From assembly GCF_002993285.1 (NCBI RefSeq), contig NZ_CP027433.1, forward strand, positions 2,108,001 to 2,172,000: a DNA stretch of 64,000 bases. Direction: 5' to 3'. This document shows, piece by piece, positions 45,774-58,241 of the stretch. A program made the position numbers and the translations under genes. The notes beneath the pieces are model-generated. The model made no database searches. It saw only the letters and a program-made list of their open reading frames with translations, and was not told the DNA's origin. Numbering within the stretch: position 1 is the stretch's first letter; each line of letters starts with the position of its first letter. This stretch comes from Gordonia iterans (GTDB lineage Bacteria > Actinomycetota > Actinomycetes > Mycobacteriales > Mycobacteriaceae).

Positions 45774-46113
45774 TGCTCACGGCCGACGGCATTCCCGTCG
45801 TTGCTCGGTCGTGTCCGGTTGACGCGGGTATGTTCGTGTAAGTAGATTTCTCAAAGCGGGAACCAGAACGGATCACGTCGCGTCTAATGACTGGGACGGT
45901 ATGAATCCGCCAGCCGGGCGGATGGTGGATTCGCCGTTCGGGGGAGGTCGCGCAGTCGCCGCACGCGGGGGATGTGGGGCGACTGCGCGATCCGGGGGGA
46001 AAGCGTCGGAGGCCGGCAGCGGGGGGAGCCGGCCTCCGACGCGGCCGCGCGAGTGCGGCGGTCGAAGAGGTGCAGCACTCGTGGAGGCGTGTGTGTCTCC
46101 ACTACGCGTACCG
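45774..46113. other. 340-base intergenic stretch at the edge of the accessory region
   Basis: No convincing gene is visible. It holds two inverted repeats: CGCAGTCGCC/GGCGACTGCG (45951-45960 and 45979-45988, an 18-base loop), probably ending the oxidoreductase transcript, and the stronger hairpin at 46003-46042. The stretch around 45830-45900 is less GC-rich than the rest. I see no tRNA fragment, integrase or attachment repeat here. Confidence 0.6.
46003..46042 (-). terminator. 15-bp perfect hairpin terminator of the defence cluster
   Basis: GCGTCGGAGGCCGGC (46003-46017) pairs perfectly with 46028-46042 across a 10-base loop. It lies about 70 bases after the stop of the DUF499 gene. Confidence 0.8.
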
Positions 46114-49479
<3,366 letters not shown>

Positions 49480-49498
49480 AGTTGCTCCTGTCTTCGGG

Positions 49499-49516
49499 TG
49501 CACACCATGGTGTGCA
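49499..49516. promoter_or_regulatory. Operator A: perfect 18-bp palindrome before the DUF499 gene
   Basis: TGCACACCATGGTGTGCA is a perfect palindrome whose near edge is 20 bases from the GTG start. On the minus strand it directly follows CATAC, so it would overlap the transcription start of a promoter there. Related sites precede the other two genes of the cluster. Confidence 0.75.
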
Positions 49517-49648
49517 GTATGAGAGAAGGGTATCCAAGTGGTCGGACAGTTCTGGTGCGTGATCGACACCGCGGCGCAGGCTCGCGCCGGCACCGGAGCT
49601 CGGTGGGCTGCCGGTGCTCGCGCCGGTGTTTCAGAGCTCGCCGGTGTT

Positions 49649-52420
49649 TCAGAACTCGATCGTGCCCTGGGTGCTCGACGACGACGCTCCGCGCGCGATC
49701 TGATTCCAGGCGGCGCCGAGGTTGTTGAAGCTCACCGCGAGGGCGGTCTGCTTGCGGTCCTCGGCGAGTTTGAACAGCAGACTGGCGAGTTCCCGGCACA
49801 GGTCGGCGTCGACGGACGACGGCACCTGTCCGAGGAGCGCGCTGGCCGCGGGCACGCCGCCGTCGTCGAGCACGCGTGTGAGGTGCATGACGATCTCCCA
49901 GTGGCTGATCGACTGGTCGGTGGCGGGATCGTAGTCGGCGGGCAGGTCGCTCGGGGCGATCAGTGCGACCTTGCCGCCGCCCTTGGTGAGGATGCCGGAA
50001 CGCTCCAGTGCGTCGAGCGAGATGCCGCGCGCGTTGGCGATCGACTCCGCCTCGCCGAACACGCCGCTGGCGAAGCCGTTCTGCCGGAACCAGGTGAGGG
50101 CGAAGCGGGTCGGGGCGTCGAAGTCGTTCTCCAATTCGGTCAGCACCTCGTCGAGGATCGTGTTGATCCGCTGCAATGCGGTGCGGACGGTCATCTTGGT
50201 GCCGTCGTCCTCCAGGACGCCGCTGTAACGGGAGAACACCGCCATACCGGGGCCGATCGCGGCCTGGGGCAGGTCGACCGGGGCGATGGACCCCTGCTGG
50301 AGGGTCCGCAGCTCGTCGGGAAGCTCGGCTTTGAGAGCGGAGAGGAATCCGCGGCGGTCGATCCGGGGTGCGCCGTCCGGGCGCGGACGGAGCGCGAGGA
50401 CGATGGAGGAGGCCAGCGCGTTGGTACCCTGGCTCAGCATGCGATTGCCGAGTTCAGACCGCATCGGCCACGTAGCGGTGATCTGCCAGCCGGAGCGGAT
50501 CATGCCCTCCAGCAAGGTCTCCCAGCCCGTGGATGCCTGGCCGTCCTTGCTGGTGTCCTGCTGCTTGAAGGCGTAGTAGACGGTGATGGGGAAGTCCTCG
50601 TACGCGTGCTCGCGAGCCTTGCGGAAGACCTCGCGGAAGCCGTCCTCGAAGAACTCGTGGGCACCCTGCTTACCTCCGTGGCGATACGGATTCGCGACCA
50701 ACTCTTCGGTCTTCGGGACCAGCATGGTCGACAAGATCGACGGGTGGATCGTTCCGAGGGAGCGACGCAGCCAGACGTAGAAGAAGTCGGACAGGTCCGA
50801 GTAGCCGATGTTGTCGTAGTAGGGCGGATCCGTGGAAAGCAGGTCGCCGACACCCACCGCAGATTGGGCGCTTTGCGTTGTCGCAAGCGCGTGCGGTCGT
50901 GCCGGAGTATGGGCCAGCGATTTCACCGTCCAGGCGAGCTGCCCGGGGAATCCGCCCGACGATGAGGAGAATGGGAAGCACTCAGCGTAATCCCAGATCA
51001 TGGGGATGGCTTGGCGCCCGAACGTGTTTCGCATCTTCTCGCCGGTGTTGTGCCAACTGCATAAGGCGGACCAATAGTCAGTGCACCGGCTGACGACCAG
51101 TCCGAGGTACGTGGCGACGGCGTCGGCGTAAGCAGCGGCACCGGTACCGCCCTCGTCGAGGCGGGTGCCGAGTTCCAGGCCGGCGGCAAGGGCGTCCTGC
51201 TCGACGCGTTCCCGGGCCTCGCCGACGAGGTCGCTGAACGTGGTGAGGGCCGTCAGCTGGCGCGGGGTGAAGAGGTCTGTGTAGTTCTCGAATCCGTACG
51301 CCTGGACCCGAAAGCTTGGAGCCTTGTCGGGGATGGCTCCCCGCGGCGCAGAATCCGGCGAGGGGACATGGGCAGCATCGATCATGGCCGCGGTTGGCGG
51401 CAGATATACGCGCTGCCGGGTGCCTTCGGCAACAGTCGCAATGAGTTCCACACCCATTCGGCCGCTCTTCGCCTCAGCCCTGACGTACTTCAAATCGACT
51501 GCCATCTCACATCGGATACACGTCGCACCCGTACGGCCGACGGTGCCGTCGTTCTCCTTAGTCGGGGCGTGAGCAGGGTCGTGGCCGATCTCGTATCGCA
51601 CGGTCTTGCCCTCGATGACGGGCACGACGTAGGCCTCTTTGCCCTTCTTCTTGCCCAGCCACCACGAGCGGACCAGCGGCATGTCGATCCGGCACTCCGG
51701 GTTGGGGCAGGTGACGGTGCGCGCCCAGATCCAGGCGATCACCGTCGCTTCGGAGCCGTCGGGCAGCTGAGCCTTCGGGTACAGGTGACCGATACGCTTC
51801 TCGGCTTCGTCGCGCATCCACTGGCCGTAGCGCCGGACGTCTTCGGCCAGTCCGGTGGCGCGCGGCCAGTTCTGGATGGTCTCGTCGACGGCGCCGGGGA
51901 ACACGGGGCGCTGTCCGGCGAACTTCGGCGGGATCTCGATGAGCGCCTTGTTGATCAGGACAGCGACCGGGTTCAGATCGGATGCGTGGGCTTCGAGGCC
52001 GAGGCGTTGTGCCTCGAGCGGGATAGAGCCGCCGCCGGCGAAGGGGTCGAGGATCGGCGGAGGGTTTCCGTCGGTCGACTCGAGAATCTTCCGGTGTGCT
52101 TCGTCGAGCAGGGCCTCGTCGTTCGAGTTCTCCCACACCACCAGGCGTTCGATCAGCTCGAAGAGGCGCTTGCGCTCGGCGTCCTGCTCGTCCTCGGTCG
52201 GATAGAGGTCGGGACGGCCGGCGGGGTCGTCCACCAACTGTGCGAAGAGGACCGCTCTAGCTGCGGCGAGCGGTCGTCGTGCCCACCACAGATGGAGCGT
52301 GGACGGGTGACCGTGCCGGATGGACTTCTCGCGGGCCGACTCCTCGTTGATCTTCTGGAGTGGAATGCTGGTCTCGATCAGCTTGCGCCGGTTCACAACA
52401 CGGTGTGCGTCGTTGGTCAC
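49649..52420 (-). CDS. DUF1156 adenine-specific DNA methylase
   Basis: The 923-residue protein has the N-terminal DUF1156 block (RRKLIETSIPLQKINEESAREKSIRHGHPSTLHLWWARRP, residues 11-50). The SAM site is LDPFAGGGSIPLEAQRLG from residue 124, and catalytic motif IV is TDPPYYDNIGY near residue 528, so it should be an N6-adenine or N4-cytosine methylase. CPNPECRIDMPL and TCIRCEMAV may form zinc knuckles between motifs. The GTG at 52420 with GAGG upstream is preferred; ATG at 52432 is the alternative. It probably marks host DNA within this module. Confidence 0.88.
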   Translation of the reverse strand: MTNDAHRVVNRRKLIETSIPLQKINEESAREKSIRHGHPSTLHLWWARRPLAAARAVLFAQLVDDPAGRPDLYPTEDEQDAERKRLFELIERLVVWENSNDEALLDEAHRKILESTDGNPPPILDPFAGGGSIPLEAQRLGLEAHASDLNPVAVLINKALIEIPPKFAGQRPVFPGAVDETIQNWPRATGLAEDVRRYGQWMRDEAEKRIGHLYPKAQLPDGSEATVIAWIWARTVTCPNPECRIDMPLVRSWWLGKKKGKEAYVVPVIEGKTVRYEIGHDPAHAPTKENDGTVGRTGATCIRCEMAVDLKYVRAEAKSGRMGVELIATVAEGTRQRVYLPPTAAMIDAAHVPSPDSAPRGAIPDKAPSFRVQAYGFENYTDLFTPRQLTALTTFSDLVGEARERVEQDALAAGLELGTRLDEGGTGAAAYADAVATYLGLVVSRCTDYWSALCSWHNTGEKMRNTFGRQAIPMIWDYAECFPFSSSSGGFPGQLAWTVKSLAHTPARPHALATTQSAQSAVGVGDLLSTDPPYYDNIGYSDLSDFFYVWLRRSLGTIHPSILSTMLVPKTEELVANPYRHGGKQGAHEFFEDGFREVFRKAREHAYEDFPITVYYAFKQQDTSKDGQASTGWETLLEGMIRSGWQITATWPMRSELGNRMLSQGTNALASSIVLALRPRPDGAPRIDRRGFLSALKAELPDELRTLQQGSIAPVDLPQAAIGPGMAVFSRYSGVLEDDGTKMTVRTALQRINTILDEVLTELENDFDAPTRFALTWFRQNGFASGVFGEAESIANARGISLDALERSGILTKGGGKVALIAPSDLPADYDPATDQSISHWEIVMHLTRVLDDGGVPAASALLGQVPSSVDADLCRELASLLFKLAEDRKQTALAVSFNNLGAAWNQIARGASSSSTQGTIEF

Positions 52421-52500
52421 GGAGGTCCTCATATCGATCAGGTGGCGGAAACGGCGGTCGGGTGTTCCCCGGACTCAGGCCGCGCGGAACAGAACAGAAT

Positions 52501-52518
52501 GACACATCATGGTGTGCA
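52501..52518. promoter_or_regulatory. Operator B: palindrome in the promoter of the methylase gene
   Basis: GACACATCATGGTGTGCA matches operator A fully in one half (TGGTGTGCA) and in 6 of 9 positions in the other. On the minus strand it nearly fills a 17-base spacer between TTCACA and CATTCT, a plausible -35/-10 pair. It lies in the 136-base gap between the helicase stop and the methylase start. Confidence 0.65.
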
Positions 52519-52556
52519 TGTGAAAGTCGGGGTCGTCGGGCGTGCGAGGCGCCGGT

Positions 52557-55500
52557 TCAGTGAGGCGGCCGCGCCTTGGACCAGGCGCTGTTCCAGTCGA
52601 TCTCGACGCCGGCGAGATCGGCGCCGCCCGTGTCGAAATCGTGGAAGTAGTCGGCGAGGTAGCGCACCTCGTCGTACTCGGGCCCGCGGTCGCTGACTCG
52701 GACCATCGCGAGCCGGTGATCGTGCCCGGTGTTCTTGGCGTAGAGCACCTGGTTGGCACTGACGTGGAAGGTCGCGCCGCCCTCGACGCGACCCTTGACC
52801 TCGATGAAGACGGGCGGGCGACGCGTGCCCTCCGCGGTCGCGGGCGCGGGATGCTCGGAGATGATGTCGTAACCCGGGTTGTTGTGCGGCATCTCCTCCG
52901 GGAGGCGACCGAGGGCGATCTCGGCGGCGATCACCGCCGCCACGGCGCGTCGATCGGTCGCCGCGGTGTCGCGTGCGCGGTCTCCCACCGGGCCGTGGAT
53001 CGCGCCGGCCGGGATCACGAGCATCGCGGCCTGGAGCACCGGCGGACGGGCATTGAGCGATGCATCCCGGTCGAGCTCGGCCATCCGGCGTCCGAGGCGG
53101 ACCTCCAGCTCTTGCGCCAGCTGCTCGAGCCGCTCCGGGCTCTGGCGGCGTCGTCGTCGACTGCCGGCATCGCGCTCTTCCCGCAGCCGGGCGGCGTGTG
53201 ACGAGAGATGGTTGATCTGCTCCACGAGGCGTTCCCGCACGGCGGACCGGGTCTTCTCGACGGTCGGGAGGAGGCGGTCGCGGACGTCGCGGAGATGGTT
53301 CTGCTGTGCGACGGTGGCGGCCCACGCGGTGGCGGTCTCTTCCAGGCGGGTGGCTTCGACACGGCTCGTCACTGCGTTCCTCACCGGCTCAACCATCGGC
53401 GAGGGGGTGGTTTCGACACGGTTCGTCACTGCGTTCCTCACCGGCTCAACCATCGGCGAGGGGGTGGCTTCGACGCGGTTCGTCACTGCGTTCCTCACCG
53501 GCTCAACCAGCGAGGGTCCGACCAGCGAGTGTTCCCCTTCGCTCCTTGAGCCGGGCGAGGTACGAGCCCGTGTCGAAAGGACCGTCACCGAGCTGTCCGA
53601 GGTGGCGTCAGGCAGCGGGACGAGGTCGAGGTGGGGAGCCGGTCCGGCATCGGAGACGCTGCCGTCGGCGTCGACCCGCACGAAGGCGAATCGCTTGCTC
53701 ACCGCGACGCCGTGACCGTCGACCACCTCGCCGGACATCGCCACGATCACGTACGGCTCGGTGCTCGGATCCTCGGGTGCGAACAAGGTGGCACCGGAGC
53801 GCAGTGCGGCGGAGCGAGTATCGACGACGACGTCGAGCAGCTCGTCCATCAGCGGATGGCCGGGCGCCAGCAGATCCGCGCGGACCGTGCCGGACACCGC
53901 GGCCGGGTCAAAGGTGACGCGTTCGTACGCACGGGTGACGGGACGGCCGCCGTGCGCCTTGCGCGTGTCCCTGGCCCGCAGGACGGCGGGCACATTGGAG
54001 ATCTGGAACCTGCCGTGCTCGCGCCTGGACAGTCGTCCGCCGAGTTCGCTGAACGCCGCGCGGAAGAAGCACTCGATGTAGTGCGGCTGCAGGCGACGGG
54101 CATGAGCCTCGTCCATCTCGCGGCGCAGCCGGTCGAGCTGAGTGCGGTTGAGCGTCTCGTGCGCCAGCGCGCGTTCGGCGATCAGCGTCTCGCAGCCCTC
54201 GGCGATCTCGGCGTTGACCACCCTTTCGATCTCCTCGAGACGCTGCGGGTCGTCGCCGTAGAGGATCGCGTTCCACAGCAGGTCACGCAGCGGCCGGTCG
54301 GCGAAGGCCTCGCCCAGGACGTCGAACAGCTTGCCGCCGTACGCCGCCCGCTGCTGCTCCATCTTGTCCAGCAGCCGGGCGTACACGTGCCCCTCGCGGG
54401 TCTCGTCGGCGACGATGTTCCACAGTCGGCAGACGTTCCGCTGACCGATGCGATGGATCCTGCCGAAGCGCTGCTCGATCCTGTTCGGATTCCACGGGAG
54501 GTCGTAATTGATCATCAGGTGCGCGGCCTGCAGATTGAGGCCCTCCCCGGCGGCGTCGGTGGCGACCAGAATCTGGCGCGTGGGCTCGTTGGTGAACTGC
54601 TCGCGGACGGCGATCCGATCAGTGCGCGACGTTCCGCCGTGGATGGTGAGCACGGCGTCGTCGTTCCCGATGATGTTCCGCAGCTGTTGCGCGAGGTAGT
54701 CGAGCGTGTCGCGGTGTTCGGTGAAGATGATGAGCTTTCGGGGGCGGCCGTCCTCGTCGCGCAGCAGGTTCCGATCAGTGAGGAGGCTCCGGAGCTGGCT
54801 CCACTTCTCGTCGATGCCGCGGTCGCGGACGCGCGTGGCGAGGGTGACGAGCTGGTCGAGCACGACGATCTCGGCGTCGAGTTCGGCGACGGTGCGCGCG
54901 GCCGTCGCCGCATCCAGGACCTCGTCTTCGAGGGTTTCGAACTCCTCGGCGGAGTACTCGTCGGCGTCGTAGTCGTCGAGATTCCGCAGGGAGTGGACCC
55001 CCGGGCCGTCCACCGGGCCGTCTGCCCGGACGCGCCCGGCGGCGAGATCGGTTCGTCTGTTCCGGAGCCGGTCGCGCCGCCGCTCGAGGCTGCGAAGCAC
55101 GGCGTGGGTGCTGGAGGCGAGACGTCGCTGCAGCACGGTCAGCGCGAATCCTACGGTGCGCCGCTGCGGCGAATCCCCGTCGCGAATCACCTGATTCATC
55201 TGATGCCGGACGTAGTGGGTCACCTCCTCGTACAGTTCCCGCTCGTCGTGCGACAGTTTGTACGGCACGGTCTCGGCGATCCGTTCGGGAAACAGGGGCT
55301 TGCCCTCGAAGGTGAGGAGTTCCTCCTTGACCATGCGGCGCATGAGACCGGTGGTGTCTGCCGTGCCGCTGGACTGCTGTCGTCCGGCGAACCGGTCCTC
55401 GTCGAGCAGGGAGAGGAACACCTGGAAGTTGTCCTCGTTGCCCGCGTGCGGGGTGGCGGTCATCAGCAGGAGGTTCCGCGTGACGGTCCCCAGCAGCCGA

Positions 55501-56270
55501 CCGAGTCTGAAGCGCTGCGTCTCGCGGAGGTCGCCGCCGGGGCCATGCCAGCTCGCCGACATTCTGTGCGCCTCGTCGACGACGACCAGGTCCCACTCGG
55601 AATCCTCCAGGTGAGCGAGCAGTTCGGGGTTCCGCGCGAGCTGGTCCATCCGCGCGATCATCAGCGGGTTCCCGGGAAACGGGTCGCCGTGGGGGCTCGC
55701 GGCGATCAGCTCGCGGCTGAGCACCGTGGCCTGGAGACCGAACTTGGATCCGAGCTCGTCCTGCCACTGTTCGACGAGACCTCCCGGTGCGACGATCAGC
55801 ATTCGCGCGAGGTCGCCGCGCAGCAGCAGTTCCTTCGCGTACAGGCCGGCCATGATCGTCTTGCCGGCGCCGGGGTCGTCGGCGAGCAGGAAGCGCAACG
55901 GCGTTCGCGGGAGCAATTCGCCGTAGACCGCTCGCAGCTGATGGGGCAGGGGCGAGATGTCGCTGGTGGCGACCGCGACCATCGGATCGCCGATGCCGGC
56001 CATGGAAATCCGCAGCGCCTCGGTGGCGAGGCGGAACTGCTGCGGGTCTGCGCCGAAGGTCCAGCGGCGTCCTTCGTCCTGGACGAGGGTAACGGCGGCG
56101 AGGTCGTCGGCGAAGAGCATCTCCTCGCTGAACGCGCCGTCGTCGCCGCGGACGACGACTGTCGCGGATGTCTCGCTCTGCGGGGTGACGGCGACGAGAG
56201 TGACCGGAGTCGGCCAGCGGCCGGACAGCAGCATGCCCGGCTTCAGGTCGGTGATATGCAGCTCCCCCAT
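52557..56270 (-). CDS. SNF2-type helicase with C-terminal DUF3883 (predicted PD-(D/E)xK nuclease)
   Basis: The 1237-residue protein is a DrmD-like SNF2 ATPase. Walker A is LLADDPGAGKTIMAGLYAKE (about 128-147), then DEAH at 232-235, MTATPH, and motif VI QRFGRIHRIGQ. Residues about 917-974 are a 19-residue tandem repeat, followed by a basic coiled coil. The C-terminal DUF3883 domain has GYDI (Asp1135) and FIEVKGR (Glu1157, Lys1159), a D...ExK nuclease pattern. The ATG at 56270 follows GAGGAGGGG. It heads the three-gene cluster. Confidence 0.87.
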   Translation of the reverse strand: MGELHITDLKPGMLLSGRWPTPVTLVAVTPQSETSATVVVRGDDGAFSEEMLFADDLAAVTLVQDEGRRWTFGADPQQFRLATEALRISMAGIGDPMVAVATSDISPLPHQLRAVYGELLPRTPLRFLLADDPGAGKTIMAGLYAKELLLRGDLARMLIVAPGGLVEQWQDELGSKFGLQATVLSRELIAASPHGDPFPGNPLMIARMDQLARNPELLAHLEDSEWDLVVVDEAHRMSASWHGPGGDLRETQRFRLGRLLGTVTRNLLLMTATPHAGNEDNFQVFLSLLDEDRFAGRQQSSGTADTTGLMRRMVKEELLTFEGKPLFPERIAETVPYKLSHDERELYEEVTHYVRHQMNQVIRDGDSPQRRTVGFALTVLQRRLASSTHAVLRSLERRRDRLRNRRTDLAAGRVRADGPVDGPGVHSLRNLDDYDADEYSAEEFETLEDEVLDAATAARTVAELDAEIVVLDQLVTLATRVRDRGIDEKWSQLRSLLTDRNLLRDEDGRPRKLIIFTEHRDTLDYLAQQLRNIIGNDDAVLTIHGGTSRTDRIAVREQFTNEPTRQILVATDAAGEGLNLQAAHLMINYDLPWNPNRIEQRFGRIHRIGQRNVCRLWNIVADETREGHVYARLLDKMEQQRAAYGGKLFDVLGEAFADRPLRDLLWNAILYGDDPQRLEEIERVVNAEIAEGCETLIAERALAHETLNRTQLDRLRREMDEAHARRLQPHYIECFFRAAFSELGGRLSRREHGRFQISNVPAVLRARDTRKAHGGRPVTRAYERVTFDPAAVSGTVRADLLAPGHPLMDELLDVVVDTRSAALRSGATLFAPEDPSTEPYVIVAMSGEVVDGHGVAVSKRFAFVRVDADGSVSDAGPAPHLDLVPLPDATSDSSVTVLSTRARTSPGSRSEGEHSLVGPSLVEPVRNAVTNRVEATPSPMVEPVRNAVTNRVETTPSPMVEPVRNAVTSRVEATRLEETATAWAATVAQQNHLRDVRDRLLPTVEKTRSAVRERLVEQINHLSSHAARLREERDAGSRRRRRQSPERLEQLAQELEVRLGRRMAELDRDASLNARPPVLQAAMLVIPAGAIHGPVGDRARDTAATDRRAVAAVIAAEIALGRLPEEMPHNNPGYDIISEHPAPATAEGTRRPPVFIEVKGRVEGGATFHVSANQVLYAKNTGHDHRLAMVRVSDRGPEYDEVRYLADYFHDFDTGGADLAGVEIDWNSAWSKARPPH
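53349..53519. repeat. Three 57-bp tandem repeats inside the helicase gene
   Basis: Units begin at 53349, 53406 and 53463, each 57 bases (19 codons). They encode VEPVRNAVTNRVEATPSPM with few changes. The minus-strand unit runs GGTTGAGCCGGTGAGG to GTGTCGAAGCC, the same ends as the intergenic element at 35906-35962. A further worn copy in the same gene lies at about 53545-53580. Confidence 0.9.
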
Positions 56271-56291
56271 GACCCCTCCTCGTCTCAGCTG

Positions 56292-56309
56292 TTCACACCA
56301 TAATGTGCG
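56292..56309. promoter_or_regulatory. Operator C: imperfect palindrome before the helicase gene
   Basis: TTCACACCATAATGTGCG matches operator A at 14 of 18 positions. Its near edge is 21 bases from the helicase ATG, the same spacing as operator A to its gene. On the minus strand it includes CATTAT, a possible -10. Confidence 0.65.
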
Positions 56310-56451
56310 GCTCTGACAGGGCTGCGCGTGTGGGCATCCAGACGTCAGGCCGGATCGCATCGACGGACCTCGGCGACGCCCGTTCCTTCGGAGGGTCTGT
56401 GCGAGGCAGTTGCGCCGTGGCAATTCTGTCGGAGGGGGACGATAGAGTCAT

Positions 56452-56534
56452 TTCTAGTTAGAACACTTGAGCGAATCCGAGTGGCCGTGATCCGTGGGGC
56501 GGATCGGGCTCGACCGGTGCAAGAAGGTTCTAAC
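56452..56534. promoter_or_regulatory. Inverted repeats upstream of the HNH gene
   Basis: TTCTA-GT-TAGAA (56452-56463) is a close palindrome. Its right part GTTAGAAC (56457-56464) is repeated inverted as GTTCTAAC at 56527-56534, just before the ribosome site. The surrounding bases are AT-rich for this genome, so this is probably the promoter/operator of the HNH gene. Confidence 0.4.
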
Positions 56535-56556
56535 CCGAGTCGGGAGGGGAGCGGTG

Positions 56557-58056
56557 ATGGACGCCGTCACTCTGGTCGCGATGGCCGACGCATTGTCTGA
56601 TGAGCTCACGGAAGGGGTCGCCCGCGATCGGCCGGGGGACGCTGAACCGTCCGGTCTCGGCGAGTTCCTCACTCGGGCGAGAGCAGTCGACGACGACAGG
56701 GAAGTGCTCGCGGTCGCCGCCGCCCTCCTGCGGCTGCGCAACGTGGTCGATCACGGGTTGGCGTGTGCGGTGGCAGCCGCCGAGCGGATGGCGATTCCTG
56801 CGCGCAAACGTGTACGCAGCGGTGCGGCCCTGTTGATGGGATTGGGGGCCGCGCCCGCGGTGGCGATGCGGGCTGCACGTCTGGGGTCGGCAGTCGACCG
56901 CGTCGAGGTGGTGTCTCGGGGTATGCGCGACGGGGCGGTCTCGGCCGAGTTCGGTGATGCGGTGGTCAGGGGCATGTCGCATGTCGACCGCCGCGTGGAC
57001 GGGATCTCCGATGCAGAACGGGAGGCGGTGATCACGTCGCTGATGGTGCAGACGACGCCCGCGCAGGTCGCGGCAAAGGCGCGGGAATGGGCCATCGCGA
57101 TGTCTCCGGAGGAGGCCGACGAGGGACGGCCGCCGGTCGCCGAGGATGCGGAACTGAACGAGATGACTTTGCGGCGCAGCGACGACGGCCGCGTCGAGGC
57201 GACACTCGACCTGGACGTGCTCGCCGGAGAGGAACTGTTCTCGGCGATCGACCCGCTGTGCCGGCCGGTGCCCGACGCCGACGGGTCACCGGACCCGCGC
57301 TCGGCGGCACAGCGACGTGCGGACGCACTGGGAGAGGTGGTGCGGACGTACTTGTCGGGATCGAACCGTCCGGAATCGGGTGGGGTGCTGCCGCACGTCA
57401 CGCTGATCGTTCCCGTCGCGGCAACGGGCCTCGTCGTTCGGGACGAGGGGGCCCGCCGGGCGGCGGAGGGGACGGCAGGTGCTGTCGTAGAGAGGGTCGA
57501 CGTGACGGCTGTTTCAGAGGAGTCCGGTGCAGAGGGGACTGCCGAGGAGCGTGCGGGCCGAGCAGGCGCCAGTGGCGGGGACGGCCGCGGTCGGCTTCCA
57601 CGGGTGCCGACACTGGGCTTCTGCGGTGCGGTCTCAGCGCGGACCGCTGAACTGGTGATGTGCGAGGCGGCAGTGTGCGCATCGCTGGTGTCGGGGGAAG
57701 GCGTGCCGCTGTTCGTCGGCAGGGAGGCTCGATTGATGACGCCGGGTATCCGGAAGGCGCTCGCGATCCGCGACCGCGGGTGCGCCTTCCCCGGCTGCGG
57801 TGCTCCGGTCTCGCACTGCGATGCGCATCACGCGGTGGAGTGGAAGGACGGCGGTCCGACGAGCCTGGACAACGGTGTGCTGCTCTGCCGTCGGCATCAC
57901 GGATGGATTCATCGACTGGGATGGGAGGTGTACATCGGTGCAGACCGGCATCCGTGGTTCGTGCCGCCTGTCGATCCGGAGCATCCCGACCGGGATCGAG
58001 AGCCCATGCGGTCGAACGCCAGGCGGACCCTGACCTGCCTTCCAGGCGCTGCATGA
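56557..58056 (+). CDS. DUF222/HNH endonuclease-domain protein (13E12 family)
   Basis: The 499-residue protein is of the abundant mycobacterial 13E12 type. An N-terminal DUF222 helical domain runs to about residue 330, then a variable acidic linker, then an HNH finger with CAFPGCGAPVSHCDAHH and LCRRHHGWIHRLGW (metal-binding Cys pairs and the catalytic His). These proteins are multicopy in the genomes that have them and linked to mobile elements, with unproven nuclease function. The ATG at 56557 follows GGGAGGGGA. It is divergent from the defence helicase. Confidence 0.88.
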   Translation: MDAVTLVAMADALSDELTEGVARDRPGDAEPSGLGEFLTRARAVDDDREVLAVAAALLRLRNVVDHGLACAVAAAERMAIPARKRVRSGAALLMGLGAAPAVAMRAARLGSAVDRVEVVSRGMRDGAVSAEFGDAVVRGMSHVDRRVDGISDAEREAVITSLMVQTTPAQVAAKAREWAIAMSPEEADEGRPPVAEDAELNEMTLRRSDDGRVEATLDLDVLAGEELFSAIDPLCRPVPDADGSPDPRSAAQRRADALGEVVRTYLSGSNRPESGGVLPHVTLIVPVAATGLVVRDEGARRAAEGTAGAVVERVDVTAVSEESGAEGTAEERAGRAGASGGDGRGRLPRVPTLGFCGAVSARTAELVMCEAAVCASLVSGEGVPLFVGREARLMTPGIRKALAIRDRGCAFPGCGAPVSHCDAHHAVEWKDGGPTSLDNGVLLCRRHHGWIHRLGWEVYIGADRHPWFVPPVDPEHPDRDREPMRSNARRTLTCLPGAA

Positions 58057-58241
58057 CGGTCAGTCGTCGAAGGCTCATCACGGTGAGCCGTCGAAGACCG
58101 TGTCGGACGAAGGCTCCGGCGCGGTGCGTTGTTTGAGAATTTCATACAGGGGCCGGTGGCGTCGTCCGGCGGCATCCGGACGTGATGCGAGACCCGCACC
58201 AGCGGGGGTCCGGCGGAAACGTCGGGTCGTGGGCGATCCGG

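Noticed and set aside
45773-45841. A 22-codon frame beginning at 45773, directly after the oxidoreductase
   Set aside because: No ribosome site, no similarity to any known family and no sign of conservation; the ATG overlap with the preceding stop is likely chance.
53349-53519. CRISPR array
   Set aside because: The 57-base units are contiguous without unique spacers and are translated in frame; there are no cas genes.
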